Shown here one piece after another: positions 38,276-49,569 of a DNA stretch of 64,000 nucleotides. Numbering within the stretch: position 1 is the stretch's first letter; every line of letters starts with the position of its first letter. The position numbers and the translations under genes were made by a program. This DNA comes from Acanthosoma haemorrhoidale (Eukaryota; Arthropoda; Insecta; Hemiptera; Acanthosomatidae), in contig OV884014.1 of the NCBI GenBank assembly GCA_930367205.1, forward strand, positions 72,705,104 to 72,769,103, written 5' to 3'. The notes beneath the pieces were generated by a model. It did not search any database and was not told the origin of the DNA. It saw only the letters and a list, made by a program, of their open reading frames with translations.

Positions 38276-38977
38276 GGTTTTTCATAAAGAATTAGTCAAG
38301 TTTTCAGAGTTCGAGCGGAAACTAAGCGTCAACGAGTAAAGGTCACGAGAGACTAATTAACAGGGCAAGGGGCCCTGGCTTAAGTACCCTCTCTGGGAGG
38401 GCTGCAAGGGCCTATACCGGCGGTTGGGTTTCCACACATGTGGCGATGAGCCACGACCGCCGCCTGATTACCCGACACCTGGAGGGTAGAGGCTGCAAAA
38501 GGTTTGTTTATGTTTATGACTGACAGTTGGTGACCCTTCTCGTGCTGCTTAGTTGGCTTCCGTCTTTTATTGCTTAACACATTTACAATGATTTATATTT
38601 GTTTGTAATACATTTAGTTCATGTTATTTTAGTTTTGCTTACAATATATGTGCAATAGAGTATAGGGTAATTTATCTTATTTAGATAGCGGTCGCTACAA
38701 CTTGAATTGCTTTTTTTTCGGTACGTTATTTAACATTCTATATTTTGTAATGTATTTTATCTTTCCTATTTAATATTACTTTTAGTTCAAAAAATTGTAA
38801 AATATCGTACTTTTGACCGACATAAAATTATAATTTTGCACATCGGGAAAATTCAAAAAAAAGTTAAAGCTAAAAAAAACAAGCAAACTGGGGACTTTCA
38901 TGTAGGCCTAAAAAACTAAGACTGTTAATATTCATTTAAACTTAATCCGGGACTAAGTCCCCTATGAGTAAAATTCA

Positions 38978-39185
38978 TGTTCAGATAAAAACTTCACTTC
39001 TGGCAAATAAAATAAACTATAATATCATAATAAAAAAATAAAACAAAAACAAAATAGTAATAACAACGTAAAATAAAATAATCATTCCTAATATCATAAT
39101 AATAATAATAATGAAATAAAAATAGTCTAACTGCTTTTAGTATATAAAGTCCGTAGGATCCACGTATAAAAAAATAAGGAAAACA
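38978..39185 (+). repeat. Dispersed repeat (mate at 43412-43572)
   Basis: The landmarks ATGTTCAGAT, TCTGGCAAA, CATCATAATAAAAAA or its variant, GACTGCTTTTAG-like and AAAGTCC.TAGGATCCAC recur in the same order at 43412-43572. The copies are diverged. The DUF7869-type element lies between them. Confidence 0.65.
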
Positions 39186-40005
39186 AATAAACAACAATAT
39201 GCTGAAGTCTGTACAGTAAGGCATTAGGTAAAACACAATGAAGTTAACACAAAATAAAATAAGAAAGAAAGATACTAACTGACAGCTAATATTTATCTCT
39301 ATATAGTAAACCATCAGGTAAAAATAATTAATAAAAAAATAAAGTCTGAAAATACAAAATAATGAATGAATGAATCGTTCCCAGACTTCCGAGCGTCTTT
39401 TTGGATGGTAAGAAGGTGATGAAATAAAAGAGCTTTGAGCTTTAAGTAAATTTTAGATTTGATAGTTGTGATTCTACTCACAGTTGTGAATTAATAAATA
39501 ATGTCGGGGGGGGGGGTGCTTAAATAGGTCAATCAATTTACAGTGCTGGATTGAGTAGTACCTCGAAATATGCTGATAGTGTTGTGTTAAAATCACACGA
39601 CAGAAATTATGGTAGAACAAAATCCAACCATGAAAAAAGTGAGTTCCGTCACGCTAAGTTTTAAATATTTCAAAAGCACAGAAGATACTTAATATTTTCA
39701 AATCTGATAGTTTAACATGATTGGGGATACATTGAAGACGGTAAAGCGAAAAAGTTAAAAACTACTTTTGATAGACTTAACAATACGAATTGCGTTTTTC
39801 ATATGTTACATGATAATTAAATAGGGTTTTTGTTTAACAATACCTTAAAACGAGATTGATTGAAATATATTGCGGCTTTTTCGCAATCATTCAATATTTG
39901 TTTACGAAACTCATGAAAGTTATCTTTTTCTCGGTTCATTTCTTCATTAAATCACTTTTAATATTCTTCATTTCGACTGATCGATACATATCGATATATA
40001 TATAT

Positions 40006-41532
40006 ATTCCGCTCTATCAGTGCATGGACAGTATCCGCCTCCATATGCGTGTGGCCCTTTAGTAGAAACTTTTGAGTGATGATTTTTACTTGAGGATACT
40101 TATTGAGTATCCAAAAGAAACACATAATAAGGCTAATATTCTTATTCTGGCCGTAACAATTATCCAACCACAGAATGATTTCTTCAATGTCACTGCCAGG
40201 AATGACGGTATCTGCCCATTTCAGTAATGCAGATCCGATTTCATTTCCGCCACGAGCTCCTTTGGATTCGTCCCACATAATACAATGGACTGACGAATCA
40301 GAAGAATCAAAAAGGGTGTAATTCAACGTCCAAAGTTTTCTCTTGTAAAAGCTTATGCAATTTGTTATAAGGGGTGACGGCAAACATTTTTGAAGATCAC
40401 CCGTTAATACCTTAAAGGTATTGTTAGCCCTTTTGGTGTCCTCGCTTTTTAAATCATACCTTAATTTAGATTCATCCAGATGTGCATTATGGTCTTCCTC
40501 AATAGAATTTTTTTCATCTAGAGTCAAATTATTTTTTAATTTTGCTTGAAAATAATCACATGTGTCACACGTGTCTATTTCTGGTGGTTTGAAATTCAAC
40601 TTAAATTTTTTGTTGAACACATCGTAGTAGAGCCATTTTTTAGCTATTAACAAAGGGTTGAAATCATTTTCATTACAATCCTCTACATACAGTTCATACA
40701 TTTTCTCTATGTTCAGGTGCGGACCCAAATACTTCATATCACTCTTTTCCCTAGTGTAATGACTGCTATAATTTGGGAAGGAAGAGATGTGTCTTACTAC
40801 ACTTTCAACAGTGTCATTATGTGTTTTATTGACGGGAGTTTGCTTACCCCTTTGATCGATTTTTACAATTCCACCTGGTTCAATATTTTTCAAAACATTA
40901 ACTACCACGGTGTTTGATATAGATAGTGTATTTTAAAACATAAGTTTACATACTCTAGTTCGTATGCTTTTTACTGTAAAATAATATTGTAGAGTATTTT
41001 GTTTTGACTTATTGGAGGCAAGGTCTCGTTTTCTTGAACGGACAGTACTATGCTTCTCTACACATGAAACAATGAATTGCCGTTTTGTGTCATTTCCCTT
41101 CTCCTGACTCCAGTATGCATTAAAGATCTCCTGTCTGTCATTTTGTAATAATTTTTCAGAACATTTCAGTCTGCAAGAACAAGGAGGTTTAATAATTCTG
41201 GCAGGGACAACTTTACCCTTTTTACTAATATATTCTTCACCTGCAGAATATTTACGTTTCTGAATATTACATGCCCATTCACTGGTATGAACGACACGTT
41301 TTTTACCTATCTGAGTAGAAATAGATTCACATGTAGATAATAATTCACATGCTTCAGAAGGATAAAACACATGGTGTTCTATCCCTCTAAATGAAAGTGG
41401 ACTTGGTGTTGTTTTAAAACATGCTATATCCGGTTCTAACTGGTTTTGGACATAGTGCTCTATTCCTCTAAGAAATATGAGAAAAGCTGATTTTAACTCT
41501 GTAATAAAGTCAATATGGAAAAAAATGGACAT
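40006..41532 (-). pseudogene. DUF7869-type putative DDE transposase, one nonsense codon and lost C-terminus
   Basis: The ORF starts at 41532, 26 bp inside the terminal repeat, and encodes ~199 residues to a TAA at 40933-40935. It then resumes in the same frame (NTLSISNTV...) to about 40006. Features in order: a Cys-rich block (PPCSCRLKCSEKLL), RQEIFNAYW, a IRTRVCK block, DQRGK, SHYTREKS, ID TCDTCDYF (zinc-ribbon-like), MWDESKGARGGNEIGS, LWLDNCYGQNKN and KGHTHMEADTVHALIER. The last three contain Asp, Asp and Glu/His residues spaced like an RNase-H-fold DDE core. I recognise this layout as the widespread invertebrate family annotated DUF7869; its role as transposase is inferred. Only one substitution separates the first 500 codons from being open. 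Confidence 0.8.
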
Positions 41533-41557
41533 AGTGTTGTATCCCTCCGAGGTACAG
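40006..41557 (-). mobile_element. DUF7869-type DNA transposon, truncated, with intact right terminus
   Basis: The right end (41557) carries the same terminal sequence as the MITE at 23492-23746, GGACATAGTGTTGTATCCCT reading into CCGAGGTACAG. Inside is a minus-strand gene of about 520 codons with one stop (next entry). The left end is missing: the reading frame leaves family-like sequence after HALIERN at about 40006 and no second terminal repeat was found. Two diverged copies of the terminal repeat lie inside the 5' coding region at 41448-41472 and 41367-41391, about 80 bp apart. Confidence 0.85.
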
Positions 41558-42038
41558 ATATATGCTTGTATGTATTAAATACAATTTCGTAATTGTCCAA
41601 CGAAATATAGTTCCTTTTTTTAGGATAACACATATATTAACCCCAGCATTTGAGTGGATGTATTCTTTGGGATAAATTGATGAAAAAATGCAGTTAGAAT
41701 TAAATCAAGTTTATTTGAAGATTTTCTTTCAACATTTTATACCTGCATCAGGCATATGGAGTGGAGATGGAAGTAGAATATGAAAGGTTAAGCTCTTTTT
41801 GTTGACCAAACCTCAGACGATAATAGTCGTTCTTAATACAACTTAGGAGGTATTTATATGTACTTTAATTTATTTATTTGAATGTACTTAAACATTTCTT
41901 CTAGTTATCTCCATTAACTTTACATAGTTGGCTCGAAACAGCACTGCTAATCGACCAGAGAACTGCCAACGTCAACCTCGGTCTGGCTAGCCAATTAAAA
42001 TGCGGTCGAAGACTCTGGCTGTGTGGCCGGGCCCCAAT

Positions 42039-42075
42039 CTGATAAGTCTCTAGCCCTCCCTGCTGATCTTATCAG
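42039..42075. promoter_or_regulatory. Inverted pair of GATA sites in a GC-richer island
   Basis: CTGATAAG (42039-42046) and CTTATCAG (42068-42075) form an 8-bp inverted pair with a 21-bp GC-rich spacer. The surrounding 200 bp is GC-richer than its flanks and lacks an ORF. Function as an enhancer is only a suggestion. Confidence 0.3.
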
Positions 42076-43411
42076 TTAGCGCCTCGTATTCTCTGTTCCA
42101 CTGTACCGTTCTCGGTTCTCTCTGCCACAGAAAACCAACGCTGCAGAAATCTGAACAATTCATGCGGGATATAACAAAAAGAACGTAGCTGATCAATTAA
42201 ACAGCACTCTCTATTGGAGATTATTTCGAATTTATTTACTGAATAAAATTTATTGTAAACTAAACATTAATTTATTTTTAATATTTAAATGAAATCGATG
42301 ACTGTGTGTACCGCCAAAGTGTATCGAGAGTATCTCAAGGGATTTCTTTGTATTTTTAATGAATTTTACTCGGCTGTTTTTGTCAGCTCTCAAAACATTT
42401 TATTTTTTTCATGCTTAAAAACTAAATCTGTGCTAGGTCCCGAGAAATTTATGAACGACTGTATCATTTTCCCGACCAGAATACACACAAACAGACAGAC
42501 TGTCTGAGCCTAAATAAATGATGAGCCTTTTGGGCTTAGCACATACAAGGCAACTGAAATGAATATAACTCATGAAGGCTGACGATCTGTTAATGCATTT
42601 GGAGGTTACTAATTATACCCTTCCTCTAACTACATATTAATAACATTAGCATAACTATAGTTGAATTAATTGATTCTGAGGTCAAGGCCTGAACTATTTT
42701 GACTTACAAATGAGATCAAATCTGCTAGTTGTAGACATCATATAACACGTAGTTCCTGGTCAGTTCCTATTCTGCATTGATATATGATACATGGCATTAG
42801 ATGATACATATATGAAATATATTATTTTGTATTTTAATTAAAGATAAAAAATTTGTAGATGAAATTGTTGTAAATTAAATAGAGGTTGAAAAAGCACACG
42901 CACGGCACATTGTGTTTTTTGTTGTATTCTTCAAATTTTGCCTCCAATGTCATTTTTCCATTTTATTTAATTCGAGTTTTATATTTTCAAATAATTTCGC
43001 ACCACTTTTTATTTACTCGCTCTTTAACAAACAAAAACTGTCAACTTTAAATGATAACTGGTATTTTTTGAAAAAATGTACGTTTTTTTTACCTTTTTTC
43101 CAGAGGTTTCCCCCCCCCGTTATCATTACCTCCATTGAACTAACAATTTATATTTAATTTTTCTCACTTTTAATAATATCATTTGATAAAATATGAAAAA
43201 CTGCTTGGAAAGCTGCACATTCATAAAAAATAGATCGAAAGGAGTTTAGTTATAGTTAGTAATATCGTAATTTCCCTCAAAGCTATCAGGTTAATAATCA
43301 GAGGGATAAGAAAATGTCGTGGACATTAGTTTTTCTAGCATTTTTATACTGGAATCTAGAATAGAATAGAAAAAAAAAAACGATTCCAGGACAAAGGTTC
43401 CTATGAATAAC

Positions 43412-43572
43412 ATTAATGTTCAGATGACAAATTCACATCTGGCAAACAAACAAAACTATTACATCATAATAAAAAAGTTTAAGCTTCTATAGGAAAGATA
43501 ATAATTATAAATTAAAATTAAAAATTGTATGACTGCTCTTAGTAAATAAAGTCCATAGGATCCACCTATAAG
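43412..43572 (+). repeat. Dispersed repeat (mate at 38978-39185)
   Basis: This is the second diverged copy, with ATGTTCAGAT, ATCTGGCAAAC, CATCATAATAAAAAA and AAAGTCCATAGGATCCACCT in the same order and orientation. Confidence 0.65.
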
Positions 43573-43887
43573 ATACCAAAACAAAAACGGATTTCAACTG
43601 TAAATATTGTTTATACAAAGAGGGTGATGCGAATTGATTGTTCGAAAAAGGAATAAACCTAGGAAATATTGTTCATGGAAGGATGCATAAATCGGTGAAA
43701 TATATGCTTACAAGTTCTTAGAATATATTTCTTTTTTAATTATTAACACGGCTCAAGTCAACAAGTGTAGATTTAATCAGAATGAAAAATATATAACCGT
43801 CGCTTCTTTAGTAAAAAATTAAAAAGCTGTTTTTTAATCATAAATATTCGTCCTAAAATCTGGACTGAATATTATCATGGAATACAA

Positions 43888-44107
43888 TTTTTTTTTTCAT
43901 AGCCCCTTAAATTTACAGATAATTATATATAATTATAGATCCTCAGGTGAATCTGTTTACAAATTTTTTTTGTATTTCCTGTAGCATCACTACATTATAT
44001 ACAGGTTTTGTTATTTTATAAAAATTATATAATGAATAAACAAGTATAATGATATACATTATACGTGACTGGACTAAACTGACTAATAAAGGTGATGGGG
44101 CTCACCT
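43888..44107 (-). mobile_element. Poly(A) retroelement family B, copy 2 (full length)
   Basis: A T run followed by CATAGCCCCTTAAATTTACA and ending GGTGATGGGGCTCACCT is the reverse complement of the unit at 32171-32396 over its full length. No clear target-site duplication was found. Confidence 0.8.
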
Positions 44108-44213
44108 AATTAGTTTATTCAAATAACTGAGTCTTCTCAAACAAATAAAACTAAAAGAGAGAGTCCCATTAGCAATATTAATATGCAATTATTATACACC
44201 AAAATAATCATAA

Positions 44214-44341
44214 CTTTTTTTTTTTTTTCTTTTTTTTTTTTTTTTTCTAAGCTCTCAAACTTATAAAAAATAGGAATGTGGGAAAAATAAGGAAAATTAT
44301 TTTTGGCTGGAAAGTGCCTTTCACTAAGGGGAGACCCCTAT
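44214..44341 (-). mobile_element. Poly(A) retroelement family A, copy 1 (5'-truncated)
   Basis: A T-rich tail, then CTAAGCTCTCAAACTTATAA, GGAATGTGGGAAAAATAAGG, TTTTTGGCTGGAAAGTGCCT and AAGGGGAGACCCCTA. Identical or nearly identical sequence follows poly(T) at 50963 and 61018. This copy stops ~50 bp short of the family's apparent 5' end. Confidence 0.85.
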
Positions 44342-44351
44342 ATTATCCTAT

Positions 44352-44487
44352 ATTTTATGATTTTTTTTTTGATTTTTTTTTTTTTTTTTTTTTTATTTTT
44401 TTTTTTTATAGCCCCTTTAAATTTACAGATAATTATAGATCCTCAGGCGAAGCTATTTACAAATTATTTTGTATAATTTTATGATTT
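44352..44487 (-). mobile_element. Poly(A) retroelement family B, copy 3, 5'-truncated, with 12-bp TSD
   Basis: A long T-rich tail (44364-44407) leads into the 3' part of family B (ATAGCCCCTTTAAATTTACA ...). It is flanked by ATTTTATGATTT at 44352-44363 and 44476-44487. The element body is about 112 bp including the tail. The truncation, long tail and 12-bp duplication indicate target-primed reverse transcription. Confidence 0.85.
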
Positions 44488-47068
44488 GATTTTTTAAATC
44501 ATAAAATAGTGACAGTAGGTCATTATGGAACCAAACTAAATTTTTCTTTGAACGAGAATGCATCGATTTTCGATTTTGCAGTCAGTCTTTCGGACAATAG
44601 GTTTCGATCCCGGTTATTATTTAGTATGGCTCAGTTCAATTTAGTGTCGTTTATTACCTACAGCATCAATTATTACCAAAATACTTTTTCAAATTTAGCG
44701 ATCCACTGATATATGTGTGTATTGGATTTAGTACATAGCATTGGACAGTAAGATCCCGAGTAATCCAAAACGAAATTTTCGCACTGTCATTATGTAAGCA
44801 ATGACGGTACAGAGGAAAACAAACATTATAAAGCTTGTGGACAAGGGAAATATAATGGGGTTTCCTGAGAGAAAAGGGAGCGGAAAATAAATAGTGCTCC
44901 TTTGAAATGATAAACAGAAGAGGGGCCTGAGAGAGGAGCCTTGTGCCACACCGTAACTAACGACTGAGACATAACTAGAGGATCATAGAGCCGCATCAAT
45001 AATGAAGGGAACATTTCTTTGTGATGCTACTTGGTACACAAATAGGAATTGTGGCCGGGCTGAGTCACTGTTTCTGTTTTCTCATGAATCATTTTCAGCC
45101 TTTGGGGCTATCTGTATCTCTTCGCTTAGAAAGGAAAAAGGGAGCTGTTTTTTTAGTTCACATTTTTTAAATATAAAGTCCGAAACATTTATAATAACAA
45201 ATAATCCACGGTATACAATATGCTCTGAAAATTTACTCCATAATTATTAGTGATTAACAGAAAAAAAATATAAGAAAGCTCGAGACACGAGCACCAAAAT
45301 GAATTTGAACTCTTTAAATAACTCCGATAAATTACTAGACTGTATTGAAAAAATGCAATATGCTAAACCTGTAGCAATATAGTAATCCATTTTGGCAGAT
45401 GTGTTTTTTTTTTTAGTGAAATCATTAAATTACAACCATGAACAGAATCTTCTTCTAGAAATCTTTTTCTGTTTGAAAATACTTCCTCGGCATATTGAAA
45501 TATGCCATCTACGTTTACAGGGAAAAGAGTTTCTCAGGTGAAAATTTTTAATAAAACATATTAAACGTGTTTAATTACCCAAATGTACACTAATCTATCC
45601 TAGAATCAGTTGTTTCAACACTTTTCCTTTATTGAATCATAGATTTTTTGTCGACTAAAATTTGTACCAGTTTAAAATTAATTAGGAATTAAATTATATT
45701 GTTTTAAACTTTTTAATGGCCAGTAAAATGGGCAAAAATATCAAGTTTTTCGAGAAATCTAATACCAACACAGAAGCGATTCGTCTGGTCATTTAATAGA
45801 TTAAAAAGTATACGATGAATGTGGCAGCGCAACAATGTCTTCAGTTGAGCTTTAATTAATTCCAACTAAATTTCATTGTATAAAGTTCATGTCAAAGGGC
45901 ATTCTGCCCTCAAAGCCTATTGTAAACATCTTGATAATTTAATGAATTAATCAAACCTCTCTGGATGGTTTATAAATAAATAACAGGAGAAATCATTTCC
46001 TAAGAACTATTATGTGTGTGTGTGTGTGTGTGTGACGTTAGTAAAATGATCCGATTCAGTTACGATTTCACTGATATATTTTTATGAAAAATGTCCTTAA
46101 ACTTTATATGCTTTTGTTAAAATGAAATGACTGGTCGTATGCGAAAAAAATATTAAACCTGAAAATTGTTGGGCCTATATATAAATCAACTAACCCACGT
46201 CTATCTAGCTTTTAAGCTTTCTTAGCTCAGAAAATGTTTTTCTTTAGGAGGTTTTGATTTTTCTGCTAAGGTAAAGAATAGATTACAAACAACAATACAG
46301 ACAAAAAAATTCAAAGACCACAAAGAGTAGAAGAACCCAATAAATAGAATGAAGTATTAACATCAATTTTAATTTGAACCTAATAAGTTTTTGTGGTCAG
46401 GATTTTAATTTAGGCCAGTATTATTTTTAACTGAAACAAACTGTTTTCTGAGGAGGGGGGTGGATTTCATCTCTTAAAATTATTTATGAAGTTCACGTCA
46501 GTTATGGAAATATTTTTTGATAGTATTTTTTCACTAGGAGCTTTATTTCGCCTATATCTAATAGGCTGTATACAAAAGAAGTTCAACACTAGTTGACCAA
46601 TATACAAACAGAATAAAATTGTCATTAGCCATTTTTTAATAAGCTGCTCGATCCCAAGCTGATACCACTCTTCTGAATCTCTGTAAAAAAAAAAAAAACT
46701 CTATCACAACACATTCAATATCAGACAAATTGTCGATTCTTTCCCCTTGAAGGCAGTGGTTTATTGATCAAAATAATTGATAATTGGACGGTTCAAAGAC
46801 AAGACTACATAATGGGTTTGGTAGGGGTCCTATACTATGAAGATTTAACGATTCTTGTGTCTAACGGGAAGTTTTTGCGGGCAGTGTTGTTTTACTGGTG
46901 CAGAAGTTCCTTACGGTTTACCAAAGTGACGGCATTTCAGACATTCTTTCCAACTGTTTGGAGCAAGGCTGATTGAACAGCCAACAAGCACAGACTCGTG
47001 ATGTCCAATGACTCCTTCGTATTCCCAAAAAAACTCTCAAAAACGGATTTTCCTACAAACCACCCTTG
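44488..47068. other. AT-rich non-coding stretch
   Basis: Overlapping short ORFs at 44728-45250 have no recognised motif. A (TG)11 run lies at 46013-46034. An A run at 46684-46697 may be the tail of a plus-strand retroelement, but no matching family was seen. Confidence 0.35.
46013..46034 (+). repeat. (TG)11 microsatellite
   Basis: An uninterrupted TG dinucleotide run. Confidence 0.95.
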
Positions 47069-47070
47069 TA

Positions 47071-47180
47071 CACAGGTGGTCTGTAAAGTTTCCAACCTCA
47101 AAATTAAGATGATAATAAAATAAATAAAAGCTAGTGAAATAAAAGCTTTGTTAGGTCGGAAACTTTTCAGACCGCCCTCG
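47071..47180. mobile_element. 110-bp mariner-type MITE
   Basis: The left end reads CACAGGTGGTCTGTAAAGTT TCC and the right end, on the minus strand, CGAGGGCGGTCTGAAAAGTT TCC. They are ~28-bp imperfect inverted repeats whose GGTCTG.AAAGTTTCC core resembles mariner termini. TA flanks both sides (47069-47070 and 47181-47182). The interior is only ~54 bp of AT-rich sequence with no ORF. Confidence 0.8.
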
Positions 47181-47182
47181 TA

Positions 47183-48651
47183 GGAACTGTAACATGAGTT
47201 CATGCGAAACTAAAGTACCATTATTTTTAACCCTTGTCGCATTTTGTAGGTTGAATAACTATGTCTTTCAACACTCCACACTCCCAGGGAAGTACGCGAT
47301 TACCTAAGTACTCCACAAGGACCGATATCTGGACCTGTTCGTCTTGAGCACTTCTACCATTCTATGGACATATTAATAACATATTAATTTCTTGAGCTGC
47401 TTTGGTGGCTGTACATTTTTTTTCCAATAATATCTTAAAATGAAGAGAATTTCTATATATATGATCGGCTTTCTTTCTAAATGAAATAATAGAACTAAGA
47501 TTTTATTCATAAAGTTAAATGTTTATCAACAAAATTAGATAGTATATATACTAAAGATGTCCTGGAATTTTGCTTTTCCAAAATTTACCACTTGGTATTT
47601 TAATTTTGATTAATTTGAAATTCCGAACACGTGACCTCTCCTTTGGCCAATGAGAGTGAGCTAGGTGGCGATGAAGAGGGAAAGGTTAGTTCACGCCCAA
47701 TCTTGAGAAAGGGTGTACTACCGTTCATAGTGATTTTTTTTTTATTAGCTTTCTAATTATAAGATTAAGGGTGAGGGAAAAATAAAGGAATATTTGGGTT
47801 GAGCGGATCCTCGTACTATGAGTACCTGCTTGAAGGTGGTGTGAGGGAATTAAGGAGTGTGGGAAGCCTCTGTAGAGGTTGATTGTTGCGGTACAGGGGT
47901 GAGAGTCCACTGGTGGTTGGGCCTAGAGTCCCTCTAGGCATGTTGTGCAGTCTTATTTAGTTGGATAGCAAGTGGTCGGTTATTTTAAACTTATTAAAGA
48001 ATAATTACACTACAAAATAAAGAATATTTCTACTATTAACAATGTAGTGAGGGCCGCTTTAAGAAAAAACTGTAGCTGAAGAATCATTGGACATACCAAC
48101 GACCAAAAGAGAAACAAGGAAACGATGTATGTTACAATATATATATACGTACATAGAACGCTTTTAAAAAACGTTCATTTTTTTAACAGAGCCAAAAAAA
48201 AAAAAAATACAATTTATCTCAAAATTGATGATGTGTTTAAATGAGCCGTGCATCAACGCATTTCCCTAATCAAATAATACAAACTATTTATGCAAATATG
48301 CATCAGATGGTGAAAATATGCCGGAAGGCACATTAGACAGCCAACGATGCGGGCAAAGGGTGAACGATTCGTGCCCAACAGCCCGTAAGGACAGACCTTG
48401 AATCTTTTATCCCCTCTAACTCAGCCCTTAGCTACTTAAGGGCCTGTCTAAGGCTTCACTAATACATTAGATGGCCACGGTGAAGTCAAATTACTCATCG
48501 GCTTTAAAGCCATAAAATATGACTGAATATATTAAAACTCTGGGTAACACTAGTGCTTGCCGACCTTAAATGGGTTGTCGTATGAATGTACATTCATGAA
48601 AACATAAATGTGGAAATAAAGTTGAAGAGGGCGTAACAACAGTGGTGGGGG

Positions 48652-48687
<36 letters not shown>

Positions 48688-49569
48688 GAGAGAGTGGGAG
48701 AGGGAGTGAGAGAGAGTCCTGAATCGAGCCGGATGGTCTTGACAGTATTCACATTATACGGTTCTGTTACCAGTCAAGTTGACTAGGGCCCCTCTGTTTC
48801 TGGCCACTTAAAAAAGTGCTCTTTCACCACAGAACGTCAAGCACTTTTTTTGTTAACCCAACTGTGTAACTTGTACCATAGGATATGGGCATAACATTTC
48901 AACACACAGCTTAGATTTTTTTTTTACAAATTATTTCACAACAAACCGAGCCTGGTATACAGTGAAACTTAAAATGTCCTTTCAAAATCTCACATGAACT
49001 AAAAATATTTCATCATTCAGCTACTTAATGTGAAACGTGTACTTAGTATGCAGAGTGAATGAAGCAATTATCATTTAATAAATAGGCGCTCCTTTTCTTC
49101 AGGGGATACAGTGTGGACAAGGGAGACAAATTTTTCATAATAGGATGAATAAATGGCTGTTTTTAGTAGATATATTGCAGGTTAATAATTATTCTGTCTA
49201 AACTAATATCATCACAGTTCGCTTCGTTATTGAATGCTGGTTGGAAACAAACCGAAAAGTGCTTTCTACATTTGTTAAATAGATTTTATTTTATTATAAT
49301 CAGTTCTACATTTAGATGTTTTTGTCAGAAGATAAGCATGTCCTTGATTGTATTTATTTTTTAAATTTTATGGAAAAAATGGAGCTGAGGTACTTCGGAT
49401 TCCAGTTGGCCACACTTATGAACGAGGTTATCTTTTGGCTGTAAGTCATTGATCTTTATTCGTAGGATTTGTTAATTTAATTAAAAAAATATTAGTTATA
49501 AAATATAGTTTCGGATATTGTAACCTGGTTTAAAATAACAAATATAGCAATTTGTAATGTCTTTAGAGA
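47183..49569. other. Non-coding stretch with an island and a GA repeat
   Basis: A GC-richer island at about 48230-48480 contains TATTTATGCAAATATGCATC, which is POU/octamer-like. A (GA)-rich microsatellite lies at 48652-48716. The remainder is AT-rich with no gene supported. Confidence 0.35.
48652..48716 (+). repeat. (GA)-rich imperfect microsatellite
   Basis: GA dinucleotides dominate, with GGGAG and GTGAG interruptions. Confidence 0.95.

Larger units (their letters stand above)
37959..40005. other. Non-coding stretch with repeat fragments
   Basis: A GC-rich block (38101-38560) shares about 60 bp with 63905-63970 in reverse orientation. A dispersed repeat copy lies at 38978-39185. A G run occurs near 39506. 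The block 38350-38500 has a 66-codon minus-strand ORF without a recognised domain and may be part of a retroelement. The remainder is AT-rich. Confidence 0.4.
41558..43887. other. Non-coding stretch with one regulatory-like island
   Basis: A GC-richer island spans about 41940-42130 and holds an inverted pair of GATA sites. A dispersed repeat copy lies at 43412-43572. Otherwise AT-rich; ORFs at 42289-42507 and 42912-43157 are AT-biased and without motifs. Confidence 0.35.

Noticed and set aside
38994..39314. 106-codon minus-strand ORF rich in Tyr, Phe and Ile
   Set aside because: It is a translation of ATAATAATA-type low-complexity DNA inside a dispersed repeat.
39540..39600. Possible left terminal repeat of the DUF7869-type element (GTACCTCGAAATA ... 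GATAGTGTTGTG)
   Set aside because: Only scattered matches to the terminal repeat and wrong order; not better than chance by eye.
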